A DNA stretch of 64,000 bases from an uncultured Acidimicrobiales bacterium. GTDB taxonomy: Bacteria; Actinomycetota; Acidimicrobiia; Acidimicrobiales; SZUA-35. Positions 26,924-35,687 of the stretch are shown piece by piece. The translations under genes and the position numbers were made by a program. Numbering within the stretch: the stretch's first letter is position 1; each line of letters opens with the position of its first letter. The notes below the pieces were generated by a model. It ran no database searches, was not told where the DNA came from, and saw only the letters and a list, made by a program, of their open reading frames with translations. The stretch lies in the NCBI GenBank assembly GCA_938021675.1, contig CALIFY010000023.1, forward strand, positions 1-64,000, in the 5' to 3' direction.

Positions 26924-28033
26924 TCAAACAAACTTGTCAGCTCGGAGCGCCAACGCGTCGATTCTGTCTTGGAGCTCGTCTGGGACCGGCAACGCCATTG
27001 TCTGAAACATTTGGCGCCAACGGTGGGCCCAATCATGACCGGTCAGAGCCAACCGAACCTGCTCGTTGATGTCCGATTGGCTACGGGTGATCAGTTGGTC
27101 TTCGGCGAAGCGTGGCAGCGCTCTCAGGTCGTCGGGAACCTGGGCCACGACGCTCTTCCCGAACAACTCGATCTGAGATCTCGTCGATGGGGCATCGCCG
27201 ATCAACGCTGCACCGGCCGCCAAACCCTCCCACAGGCGCCCCGGCATGCAGCGAAGCTCTCCGATCAGGTTGGTGTTGTCGTGTTGAGCGTAGTTGCAGG
27301 TCGCAAGCTTCGACTGGCTATACCATCGTCCGATGGCGTCGCGATGACTGTCGGGGTCGAGTGGGCGGCCGATGGCGGTGGTGTCGTGAAGGTAGAGCCG
27401 GTCGTGTTCGTTGGCCCAGTCAAGAAACGTCTCGTGTTGGTCCGCTCGGCGGCGGCCGAGCCCGATCAAGTCAATAGCTCGCCGTGTCCCCGGCCTGGCT
27501 GGCCCGAAGCGCAGCGTGTCGGTGGCCAGCGGGAGGTAGTCGACGCGCCGCCCCAGCACCTTGGACAATGGCGTGACCGCAGCGTCGAGGCCGACGAAGA
27601 TTCGGTCGACGGTATGGAACGGTTCTTGGGTCACCCGACGGTCTCGATACGTCGATGGCCAGGTCTCGATGAACCACACCGCCACGGTGTCGGCGTGGTC
27701 ACGTACGCGGCCGAGCCGTTCGAGGAGCGGTAGATCCCATATCGAGTAGGCCATGAAGATAACGAGGTCGTACTGGCCGGTGAGGGAGCGGAGCGGTTTG
27801 GCCGACCGTCCGATCGGTGGCATCGCTCGATCGGTCCCGAACATCGTCCGCATGAGGCGACCGGTGTGACGTCTGGCTCGTACCGATGCCGTCTCGATCG
27901 GTTCATACAACCGAACCAAGTCAACGTCGACGGTGTCGCGCAACACATCCTCGGCCTCTGTCCACGCGTCGTATGCCGGGTACTTACCGGTGCCCTCTCG
28001 GGTATCTCTCCTGGTTACTATGGCGATACGCAC
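26924..28033 (-). CDS. glycosyltransferase, CgeB/YkvP-like GT-B fold
   Basis: 369 residues, minus strand inside an otherwise plus-strand locus. An N-terminal Rossmann-like half (MRIAIVTRRD, YDLVIFMAYSIWDLPLLERLG, VAVWFIETWPS, DRIFVGLDAAVTPL) and a C-terminal half with DLIGLGRRRADQ and the late GRLWEGLAAGAALIGDAP fit the CgeB-type glycosyltransferases. It converges on the HAD gene (18-base gap) and is divergent from the kinase gene. Confidence 0.75.
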   Translation of the reverse strand: MRIAIVTRRDTREGTGKYPAYDAWTEAEDVLRDTVDVDLVRLYEPIETASVRARRHTGRLMRTMFGTDRAMPPIGRSAKPLRSLTGQYDLVIFMAYSIWDLPLLERLGRVRDHADTVAVWFIETWPSTYRDRRVTQEPFHTVDRIFVGLDAAVTPLSKVLGRRVDYLPLATDTLRFGPARPGTRRAIDLIGLGRRRADQHETFLDWANEHDRLYLHDTTAIGRPLDPDSHRDAIGRWYSQSKLATCNYAQHDNTNLIGELRCMPGRLWEGLAAGAALIGDAPSTRSQIELFGKSVVAQVPDDLRALPRFAEDQLITRSQSDINEQVRLALTGHDWAHRWRQMFQTMALPVPDELQDRIDALALRADKFV

Positions 28034-28241
28034 GAGCCCACTCCTCGATAGTGCCGCCGTTAGTTATTTCGTCAGGTTGCTTACTACCTGTGGGGCGGTC
28101 CTGCCCTCGATCAGACCTGTATTCTGTGCCCCTCAGCGTCGCCCAGTGCTTACCTTAGTGGGTCATGTGCCTGCTAAAGTCGACCTAGCGTCTCGGCGGG
28201 CTTCTGATGCAATACCATGACAACAGAGGTCGAGAATTGTA

Positions 28242-29906
28242 ATGATGTATCAAACCGAGACAAGTCGAACCACCGAGGTGGCACGACTAGAGGACTACCT
28301 ACGGGCGTTCAGCCAGCGCAAGGCGTTGGTTGTGACGTTTCTCGTGTTTGGGTTTGTTTTGGCGTACCTCTACACGCAGCTAGCGGCGACCACATACACC
28401 GCGACGACCGAAGTCCGATTGCGGCCGACACCGGTAGGTTCGGTTAATGAGAACCCGAAGGCGCCAATCTTGGCCGAGGAGAAGCTGGTTCTCGCCTCCG
28501 ATGCGGTGGCTACCGAGGTGGCCCAGACCTTCCCCTCCACGAACGTCAGACAACTCGACGTCGTATTCGAGCCGGATTCCAACATTCTCGTCGTTAGCTA
28601 CTCCGCCAGCAGTTCTCAAGAAGCGGCGGAGATCGCCAATGCGTTCTCATCGATCTACAGCGCTCAGCGGACGGCCGAGGCTCAGCAGTACTATTCCGAT
28701 CGGATCGCCGCCAATGAACAGGCGATCGAGTCGAACGACGCCAGTCTCCAAGGTCTCCAGGAGCAGCGCCAGGACTTGGCCAACGATCGCGCCGACCTGT
28801 TCGACGCGGCCGCTTCGGAGAGTCGAGCGGCGCGGTTAGACGAGGTCAATGCGGCGTTAGCCGATCTGGACAGCGAAATCTCGGTCGTGAACCGGAACAC
28901 ATCGCAGCTTCGGGCAGCCGCTCTGGCAGACCAGACAGAACTGGCGACTCTCAGTAGCGCTCCGCCGGCTGAAGTGCTGACAGCGGCGACGTTTCCCACA
29001 TCGCCAGATGGGATACCCCGTTCCCTCTTGCTCGTCGTTGGGCTTATCCTCGGTTTGATTCTCGGCATGGTGGCGGCGTTCTTCTTGGAGCGCCTCGACA
29101 CCACCGCCCGTGATGAAGGTGATGTCGCTCTGGCCTTGGGCACGACCGTGATGGGGGCTATTCCAACCCTCGGCGTCGGCAATCGGGGTGGAGCCAGCTC
29201 GCTGATCATGTTGTCGGCTGGTGGCTCAGCCAGAATCGCCGCCGCTCGTGAAGCGTTCCGGCGCCTTCGTAGCTCGCTGCTCTTCCTCAACACCTCTTCG
29301 GGGGTGAGTTCGATCGTGGTGACGAGTTCGGCTCCGGCCGAGGGCAAGAGCATGACCGCATCCAATCTCGCGATCGCGTTGGCTCAGAACAATTCCAGAA
29401 CCGTCCTTGTCTCGGCCGATCTGCGCCGTCCCACGCTGGAAAACCTCTTCGGCATGGAGGCACCGCGTCCCGGGCTGGCCGAATATTTGGCCCAGACGGC
29501 CGAGTTGAATGCCGAGAAGGTCCCTGGCATAGAGAATCTTTGGCTCATCCGGGCAGGGCGTCCGCCTACCAATCCCGGTGAACTGCTCAACTCGGATCGC
29601 TTCGAGCAAATGATCAAAGAACTCGAGCGCGAAAGCGTCGAGTACATCGTTGTCGATACACCACCGGTGCTCAGCACCGCTGACGCGTTGGCTGCCGCCC
29701 GATACGTCGACGGTGTATTGGTGGTCATCGACGGTGAGCGGACCAATACCTCCGATCTGCTCCAGGTTCGCGCCGATCTTGAACGAAGCGGCGCGACGCT
29801 GCTCGGAGCGGTGATTAACCGGCGGAAGTTTGAACGGGCAGGGCTCTTCAAACGAGACAAGTACGCGTACTACAAGGCTGAATCCCGGCGGTTGGCCGAA
29901 GGGTAG
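28242..29906 (+). CDS. polysaccharide chain-length regulator / BY-kinase (Wzc-like)
   Basis: 554 residues (a second ATG is next codon). A Wzz domain with two TM segments (about residues 28-48 and 258-285) encloses an extracytoplasmic coiled-coil part. The cytoplasmic kinase has Walker A SSAPAEGKSMTA, Walker A' VLVSADLRRPT and Walker B YIVVDTPPVL. The C terminus holds a short Tyr cluster (KYAYYKAESRR), the likely autophosphorylation site. It controls polymer length and export. Confidence 0.88.
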   Translation: MMYQTETSRTTEVARLEDYLRAFSQRKALVVTFLVFGFVLAYLYTQLAATTYTATTEVRLRPTPVGSVNENPKAPILAEEKLVLASDAVATEVAQTFPSTNVRQLDVVFEPDSNILVVSYSASSSQEAAEIANAFSSIYSAQRTAEAQQYYSDRIAANEQAIESNDASLQGLQEQRQDLANDRADLFDAAASESRAARLDEVNAALADLDSEISVVNRNTSQLRAAALADQTELATLSSAPPAEVLTAATFPTSPDGIPRSLLLVVGLILGLILGMVAAFFLERLDTTARDEGDVALALGTTVMGAIPTLGVGNRGGASSLIMLSAGGSARIAAAREAFRRLRSSLLFLNTSSGVSSIVVTSSAPAEGKSMTASNLAIALAQNNSRTVLVSADLRRPTLENLFGMEAPRPGLAEYLAQTAELNAEKVPGIENLWLIRAGRPPTNPGELLNSDRFEQMIKELERESVEYIVVDTPPVLSTADALAAARYVDGVLVVIDGERTNTSDLLQVRADLERSGATLLGAVINRRKFERAGLFKRDKYAYYKAESRRLAEG

Positions 29907-30273
29907 CAACGGCTCGACGAGCCGCACAGGCTCTGTTGGAGCAACCGGAACTCGATAGGAACCCGAGCTTGGAAAACGCCCGAGTCCGAGCAGGATGTTG
30001 ACAGCTCGGACCGGTTGTCGGCCGCCGCGGGTTGGCTTGTTCGACATCGGTGACAGGTAGCTCACCGGGTTGGTCGTGCGGCTGATGGGCGGAATCGGCC
30101 TTTTGACCGTCACACCGGCCGACATCCGGACACCAATAGAGAGAAGGCTGATCTCAGTTCCGCATGCGCTGCCTCGGGCGACGCAGGATGCGGAGGGATC
30201 GGTATCGGGCGGACGAGCGTTTCTCCCGCGTTGCGAGTAGGTCTACGTCAAGGATTAGTGCATCTTGAATCTC
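29907..30273. other. intergenic region with a strong hairpin
   Basis: 367 bases without a supported gene. At 30160-30193 CCGCAT pairs with ATGCGG and an inner CTGC with GCAG around a CTCGGGCGAC loop; it lies about 80 bases before the next start and could be a leader structure or the terminator of the kinase gene. I tested it by eye for a c-di-GMP riboswitch core and could not match one. Confidence 0.35.
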
Positions 30274-31917
30274 ATGGGCAGGTTTTTTGTTGGCCGTTCG
30301 ATCTCACGGACCACCGGGTTACTGGTGGCCGCTGTCGCGCTCGTGCTGGTCGGTGTCGGCACCGCCGTGGCTGGACCACGCATGACCGAATCCGGTGCGT
30401 GCCAAGCGTCGGGTTCAACGCTTCGAGAAGCCCGCGCTGCATACAGTTCACAATGCCAGGCCCCTCGAGCAGACTGTGACCCGGTAGGCGACGGTTGGAC
30501 GTGCTCAAGTGAACGAATCGGAGACAGCGAACCAGGTGGGGCACCGCCAACCGAACCCGAGCCTGAACCGGAGGTCGACTGTTCCGAGGTGGCTATCAGC
30601 CCAGTCGCCGCTGAGGACGATGGTTCCAACGACGGACATACGCCCGACGGTGCCATCGATGGCAACCTCGACCCGGAATCCCGCTGGTCGTCACAGGGCT
30701 CGAGCAAGTCGCTCATCCTCGACCTCGGTTCTAACGTCGATGTCCAGACCCTGTCGATTGCATGGTTCCGTAGCGACACCCGTAAGGCCTACTTCACCGC
30801 CGAGACATCAGTCGATGGCTCCAACTGGGGATCCGTGCTTGACGATGCCGTATCCAGTGGGTCGACAGCTGGATTCGAACGCTACGACGTCGAAGACTCG
30901 ACCGCCCGTTTCGTGCGGGTTACCGCTTCGGGCAACAGCGCCGGAAACGGTTGGAATAGCATCGTCGAGGTGACGGCGGGGACATGCACCACGGACCCGA
31001 GCCCGACGACATCGAGCGTTCCCACGACGCCTACAACGACGGCGCCGACCACCTCGTCAACCTCAACGACCGAAGCGCCACCAACAACCGGGGCGACGAC
31101 TACAACCACCGAAGCGCCAACGACTACAACGACCGAAGCGACGACTACGACGACCGAGGCGCCGGCGACGACGACCACACAGAACCCGGGAACATCCGAC
31201 GGCGAGATTATCGGTCACGACTTCAACGACGGCGACCTCGGCCCCTTCTATCCCTGCACCGTGAAGAACCCCAACTATTCGGCCGTCGAGGACGGTCGGG
31301 TCAAGACGTATTGGATCGAAGATGGGTGGGACGGTAGCCGAACATCCAAGGGCGCGGAGTTCTGCGATGCCGAACGCGGCGTTGATCGAGCGAAGGAAAT
31401 GCGGACCACCAATAGAGGTTGGATGGGGTTCACCATCAACGTCGATCGGGGCCACAGCCGGACCTCTAGCTCCGCCTTGGCTCAGGTCTTCGGGTTCGAC
31501 AACGCACGAGACATCTTCACTTGGGAAGGACTGCTGCAGTTGGAGAACGGTGACCTAGAGGTCGTGCATCGCACAGGTGGCGGCGAAAAGAAGACCTACG
31601 GTACCGTTATCGGAAATTTCGAGTACGGCGTCGATCACGACATCGTCGTTGGTTTCGACGTATCAAACCAAGGTGACGGCTTCTTCAAGGTCTGGGTCGA
31701 CGGGAAACTCGAATACGATGCGGTCGGCATCGATTTCGGTCTTGGCGAATTCGACAGTAAAGACGAGCAGACCAATCAATCGTTCACCACATTCAAGTTA
31801 GGAATGTACAACCACAGCGACGAAGACTATACGCCCGGAGAAGAGCGGGTCGTCTACTACGACGATGTTACTTGGTACACCGGAAGTGACGGGTACGCCA
31901 TCGTCGATCCCAGCTAA
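30274..31917 (+). CDS. secreted polysaccharide-lyase-like protein with discoidin-type module
   Basis: About 547 residues from the ATG at 30274 (a TTG 9 bases upstream is less likely). A signal/TM segment (LLVAAVALVLVGVGTAVAG) is followed by an F5/8C-like (CBM32 type) module at roughly 105-235, with SPVAAEDDGSNDGH, DGAIDGNLDPESRW and ARFVRVTASG. A Thr/Pro linker covers about 240-305. The C-terminal 240 residues look like a jelly-roll lyase: GWMGFTINVD, FKVWVDGKLEYDA and FKLGMYNHSDED. A polyuronate lyase is the best inference, given the AlgD-like gene. Family is not certain. Confidence 0.7.
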   Translation: MGRFFVGRSISRTTGLLVAAVALVLVGVGTAVAGPRMTESGACQASGSTLREARAAYSSQCQAPRADCDPVGDGWTCSSERIGDSEPGGAPPTEPEPEPEVDCSEVAISPVAAEDDGSNDGHTPDGAIDGNLDPESRWSSQGSSKSLILDLGSNVDVQTLSIAWFRSDTRKAYFTAETSVDGSNWGSVLDDAVSSGSTAGFERYDVEDSTARFVRVTASGNSAGNGWNSIVEVTAGTCTTDPSPTTSSVPTTPTTTAPTTSSTSTTEAPPTTGATTTTTEAPTTTTTEATTTTTEAPATTTTQNPGTSDGEIIGHDFNDGDLGPFYPCTVKNPNYSAVEDGRVKTYWIEDGWDGSRTSKGAEFCDAERGVDRAKEMRTTNRGWMGFTINVDRGHSRTSSSALAQVFGFDNARDIFTWEGLLQLENGDLEVVHRTGGGEKKTYGTVIGNFEYGVDHDIVVGFDVSNQGDGFFKVWVDGKLEYDAVGIDFGLGEFDSKDEQTNQSFTTFKLGMYNHSDEDYTPGEERVVYYDDVTWYTGSDGYAIVDPS

Positions 31918-31933
31918 GGTCCGCTTCGGACTT
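31917..31933 (+). terminator. hairpin after lyase-like gene
   Basis: AGGTCCG-CTT-CGGACTT immediately after the stop codon, before the convergent gene at 31966. No U tract, so confidence is moderate. Confidence 0.45.
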
Positions 31934-31965
31934 GCCGGGGCGTCACAACCCACGAACTGTGGTGC

Positions 31966-33489
31966 TTAGCCCAGCTGGGTCTGTCGTTCTGGCGCGCTGC
32001 TTATATAGAGCCGTTGCGGGGTTGGTGCGTATGCTCGTTCGTCGAACAGCTCAACTGGGCCGAGGTCGAGTTCATCGTTTGGTCCCTCTGGCGAGCCGCC
32101 GGCTAGTAGCAGTTTTCGGAGTTCATTCGATGTGAACGCTACATACACCATTGTTCGCACGTCGCGATCCGATATCGGACCGTCGGTCGAGAGCATTCCC
32201 TGCTCTATTAGCGTGGCAATAACTTCGACCTCGCCAGCTTTGATGGCCACGTCGACGCTTCCCGCCGCTGGATAGGCGTGGACTTCGCGCAGATCGATGA
32301 TCGGTGCCAATGGCGCGTCGGCATAATCGGCGGCTTGCAGTTCACCACCGGGAATGGAAGCGAGGACCGGTAGCCCTTTGGTTTCCCGGGCTTGGCTGTT
32401 CGCCGGCAGGTGATCGCCGGTGTGGTTTCGTTCCAACGTCGGCTGGTCGACTATGGCTCGAGCCAGCAGCTCCTCGTCGAGCAGAGGAACTCCGTCAGTG
32501 GATGAATCCGCCGTCTCATCGTGATCGGTGGCCTCGATAGGTTCGCCTTGTCCGGCGGCATCCGCCGGTTGCCCGTCGCCGGTCGGGTCGGGACTATCCG
32601 CACCCTCCGCATCCGCCGGCTCCTCCGTGACGTCTCCGGTCATGGCCGAGGAGGTGTCCGGAGCGGGGCTGTCGATGTCGGTCAACGACGAATTCGATGG
32701 GTCGTTGATGGTTCGCTGTTGTTCGTTGACGGCGGAATCAACCGGATTGTCCGAAGCTGTTCTACCGTCGGCTTCTTTGCTCGGCCATTGGTGATCGGTG
32801 AGTTCGAGTTCGTCAAGGTAGGCGGGGGAGCCAAGGCGAGTGTCGGTGCCGGAATGGTCGTCTGCTAGCTCGTCGATCGTTGGTAGATCTGTCGTCGACT
32901 CGTTTTCGGGAATTGCCGACCATGCTTCGGCTAGCTCAGTGTCGTCATCGACGGTGGATTCCAAAGCTGATGCAGCGACAACCGGGTACTCTTTGTTGTC
33001 GTCCATGCCGTCGCCATTGCTGGAGCCGATGTGTTCAGTCTCGTCCGATTGGTCGGAGTGTGTGACCTCTGGCGGTGTAGGCGTCAGCTGCTCTGCCCCG
33101 TCGTATAGGTCTTCAAGGCCGTCGATGTCGTCGAGGACCGAGGGGGCTGGCGAGGTGATGGTCGCCGTTTGTTCACCGTGGTTTGCCTCGGCGGGAGGGC
33201 CGGTAGGCACCACGGCCTGATGCTTTTTTGTCACCGTCGCCATAAAGGCTGCGGTGCTGTTCGGTGGTGCTTCGGCTGGGTCGGCTCGTCTCGGCCGTGT
33301 GGCGCGCCCGGCGCCATCGGCTTGAAGGCGGAGATCGCTGATCACATAGAGCCCGAGCGCAGCGACTATCACCGCGGTCAAGAACCGGACGATCAGTTGC
33401 TCGCCGCTGCTGAGAGCGCCGGCCAGGATGACGCCGAGGGCACCTAGGGCTGTAAGGATGAATATGCCGGACACGATGCGTTTCGTCAT
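31966..33489 (-). CDS. acidic membrane-anchored protein, function unknown
   Basis: About 507 residues. The frame is open upstream to 33687, but the ATG at 33489 has GGAGG 8 bases before it and starts directly at MTKRIVSGIFILTALG. Two hydrophobic segments (residues 5-25 and 30-50) are followed by a long Asp/Glu/Ser-rich, probably disordered region to about residue 390. The C-terminal 110 residues look folded (VDVAIKAGEVEVIATLIEQG, RTMVYVAFTSNELRKLLLAGG). No family recognised. It sits 85 bases after a phosphoribosyltransferase on the same strand and may be cotranscribed. Confidence 0.7.
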   Translation of the reverse strand: MTKRIVSGIFILTALGALGVILAGALSSGEQLIVRFLTAVIVAALGLYVISDLRLQADGAGRATRPRRADPAEAPPNSTAAFMATVTKKHQAVVPTGPPAEANHGEQTATITSPAPSVLDDIDGLEDLYDGAEQLTPTPPEVTHSDQSDETEHIGSSNGDGMDDNKEYPVVAASALESTVDDDTELAEAWSAIPENESTTDLPTIDELADDHSGTDTRLGSPAYLDELELTDHQWPSKEADGRTASDNPVDSAVNEQQRTINDPSNSSLTDIDSPAPDTSSAMTGDVTEEPADAEGADSPDPTGDGQPADAAGQGEPIEATDHDETADSSTDGVPLLDEELLARAIVDQPTLERNHTGDHLPANSQARETKGLPVLASIPGGELQAADYADAPLAPIIDLREVHAYPAAGSVDVAIKAGEVEVIATLIEQGMLSTDGPISDRDVRTMVYVAFTSNELRKLLLAGGSPEGPNDELDLGPVELFDERAYAPTPQRLYISSAPERQTQLG

Positions 33490-33574
33490 AGCGTTGGCCT
33501 CCATGGATCCATAATAGTTCGAATAGCCAACGAGTGCATCACTGATTTTAGGTATATGTCTGGCGACATTCCTG

Positions 33575-34087
33575 TCAAGCATCCAACACGGTTGTTGCTC
33601 CTTGTCCAGTAAGAATGGGCGGCTCTGTCGACCATGGAAAATTGATCCATAGCGGCGTCTTTTTCCAGATGAAATCGCACTTGACAAGGGAGTGGGGCTT
33701 CTCGTAGAGCACCGCGGTGCGACTCTCAGCTACAACCTCCTGGCAGAATTCATAGACCGCCTTCAACGTGTGCCCAGTATCAGCGACATCGTCAACGACG
33801 AGTATTCGTGCATCGGTGAGGTCGAATTTGTCGAGGTATGGCGGCAGCATTACCGGAACTTCGAGTCGCTCTTCGACGCCGGAATAGAACTCTAAGTTCA
33901 TCACATATAGATTCTTGACCGATAGCGCGTAGCCCAGCGACCCGGCCGGGAAGAGACCACCTCTTGCAATCGCAAGTATGAGGTCAGGTCGAAACCCGCT
34001 ATCGGCCACCTGCGTTGCGAGCTCTCGCACGGCGAGTCCGTATGCTGCCCAGTCCAATACTTCCCGTTCTTCGGTCGGATCTGCCAC
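33575..34087 (-). CDS. purine-type phosphoribosyltransferase
   Basis: 170 residues from the GTG at 34087, chosen because GAGGAG lies 8 bases before it; the frame continues to 34141. The PRPP loop is VVDDVADTGHTLKAV, preceded by LILAIARGGLFPAGSLGYAL and the YSGV flap region. This is a type I PRTase resembling xanthine-guanine or hypoxanthine phosphoribosyltransferase; the base preference cannot be read. C-terminal WINFPWST fits the Gpt-like group. Divergent from the M23 gene. Confidence 0.85.
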   Translation of the reverse strand: MADPTEEREVLDWAAYGLAVRELATQVADSGFRPDLILAIARGGLFPAGSLGYALSVKNLYVMNLEFYSGVEERLEVPVMLPPYLDKFDLTDARILVVDDVADTGHTLKAVYEFCQEVVAESRTAVLYEKPHSLVKCDFIWKKTPLWINFPWSTEPPILTGQGATTVLDA

Positions 34088-34338
34088 CGCTGAGTCTCCT
34101 CGATCTCCTGGGATTGGTGCCCAGATTGTCTTCGGTGGCACAACCTACTGGTCCAACGGGTCGAGGGTGGCACTCAAAGCCAGTCGCGAGATTTTCCAAG
34201 TTCCCCGCCCAAAGGTGTCTGATCGCCATCGAATGGTAATATCGTGCTGACATAGATCGTTGTTGGCGGAGGTGGTCGTACGGGGGTATTCCTCGTGCCG
34301 GTTATCGATGCCCAGGTGGACCCAACGAGACCCTCTTG

Positions 34339-35661
34339 ATGGCAGACTACGACAGCCAATCGGCCCAACGCTCGACGTTCTCGGTCGCTGACCGCCGTTC
34401 CGACCAGTCCGTTAAGGGCTTCTCAGCGTCGCCTCTACGGGCGCTCGTGTTCGTGTCTATTGCCGTAGCGCTTGGCCTCTCGCCCTTCGCCGCCTCCGGC
34501 GACACCGCGACGACTGAGGCCCCAGCAACCACCGTCGCCCCGGAATCCGCCGATACGACCGCTCCGCCGACAACCGCTGCACCGGACTCCACCGAGGAGG
34601 CCACCTCGACCACGCTCAGCGCGGAACAGCAGGAGGAGAAGGACCGGGCGGTCGCCAACCTGAACGTGGCGAAGGCGGCCGACGTAGAGATAGCGGCTCA
34701 GCTCAAAGCCATCAACGCTGAAGCGAACGCAACGGTAGAAAAGATCGAGGCGGCGAAGAAACGGATTGAAGAGGCGGCCGTCGTTGCCGAGCAGTCCCGG
34801 AATGCGCTGTCCACCTCAGACGTTCGTCAGCGCGAGATCGAGGACTCGCTACGAGTGAAGGCCGTCGAAGGTTTCAAAACCAACGCAATAGGTGGCGCCA
34901 GTACACTCTTCAGCGAGGGTTCGATCAATGAGATGCTTCGGCAAAACGAGCTGTTAGATCAAGCGAGTTCGTCGACCACCGAACTTCTTGAAGAACTCCG
35001 GGGTCTACTGGCCGATCGACGGTTGGCGAACTCCGAAGCGGTTCGGGCGTCAACGGAAGCGAAACGGGCTGAGGCCGTTCTCCAGGCCGAGCTTACGACG
35101 CTCAAGGACCAACAATCGAGCCAACTAGACCTCAAATCCGAAGCGGAACGCAGAATCGATCAGTGGGCCGGTGAGCTCACCGCCTACGCCAAGGAAGACG
35201 CGGCTATTCAGGACCTCATCGGTGAGACCGCAACACCGGTCGACACCGCCATCAATACTCCGACGACCCCGTCCGAACTCGGTTTCCAATGGCCGATCGA
35301 GGGGAGAGTCTCAAGCGAGTATGGGTATCGGGTCCACCCGATATACGGCACGCGCCGACTACACGCCGGTCTCGACGTCGCTGCACCAGCAGGAACCCCG
35401 ATCGCCTCATCGGCCGACGGGGTGGTCATTTTCTCCGGTACCCAGGGGGGCTACGGGCAGACGGTCATCGTGGACCACGGCGGAGGCATTACAACGCTCT
35501 ACGCACACATGTCTCGATTGGGCTCGAGTAACGGTCAGCAGGTTTCCCGTGGCGAGGTCATCGGCTATGTCGGCACAACCGGCTCGTCTACCGGGAACCA
35601 CTTGCACTTCGAAGTTCGGGTGAACGGCGGACCGGCCGACCCTCGGGGCTACCTTCCCTAA
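34339..35661 (+). CDS. M23 peptidoglycan endopeptidase with coiled-coil
   Basis: 440 residues from the ATG at 34339. An N-terminal membrane segment (ALVFVSIAVALGLSPFAA) is followed by a Thr/Ala linker and long coiled-coil (about 95-285). The lytic M23 domain occupies about 315-440. Zinc ligands are visible as H and D in HAGLDVAAP, with HMS and HLHFEVRVN late. The layout matches EnvC/NlpD-like cell-separation proteins, which activate or perform septal peptidoglycan cleavage. All three key motifs are intact, so it may be active itself. Confidence 0.88.
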   Translation: MADYDSQSAQRSTFSVADRRSDQSVKGFSASPLRALVFVSIAVALGLSPFAASGDTATTEAPATTVAPESADTTAPPTTAAPDSTEEATSTTLSAEQQEEKDRAVANLNVAKAADVEIAAQLKAINAEANATVEKIEAAKKRIEEAAVVAEQSRNALSTSDVRQREIEDSLRVKAVEGFKTNAIGGASTLFSEGSINEMLRQNELLDQASSSTTELLEELRGLLADRRLANSEAVRASTEAKRAEAVLQAELTTLKDQQSSQLDLKSEAERRIDQWAGELTAYAKEDAAIQDLIGETATPVDTAINTPTTPSELGFQWPIEGRVSSEYGYRVHPIYGTRRLHAGLDVAAPAGTPIASSADGVVIFSGTQGGYGQTVIVDHGGGITTLYAHMSRLGSSNGQQVSRGEVIGYVGTTGSSTGNHLHFEVRVNGGPADPRGYLP

Positions 35662-35687
35662 CGATTCGAGCCGGAAGGCGAAGTCTG

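Noticed and set aside
29907-30273. Possible c-di-GMP riboswitch before the lyase-like gene
   Set aside because: The conserved core and tetraloop-receptor pattern could not be matched; only a hairpin remains.
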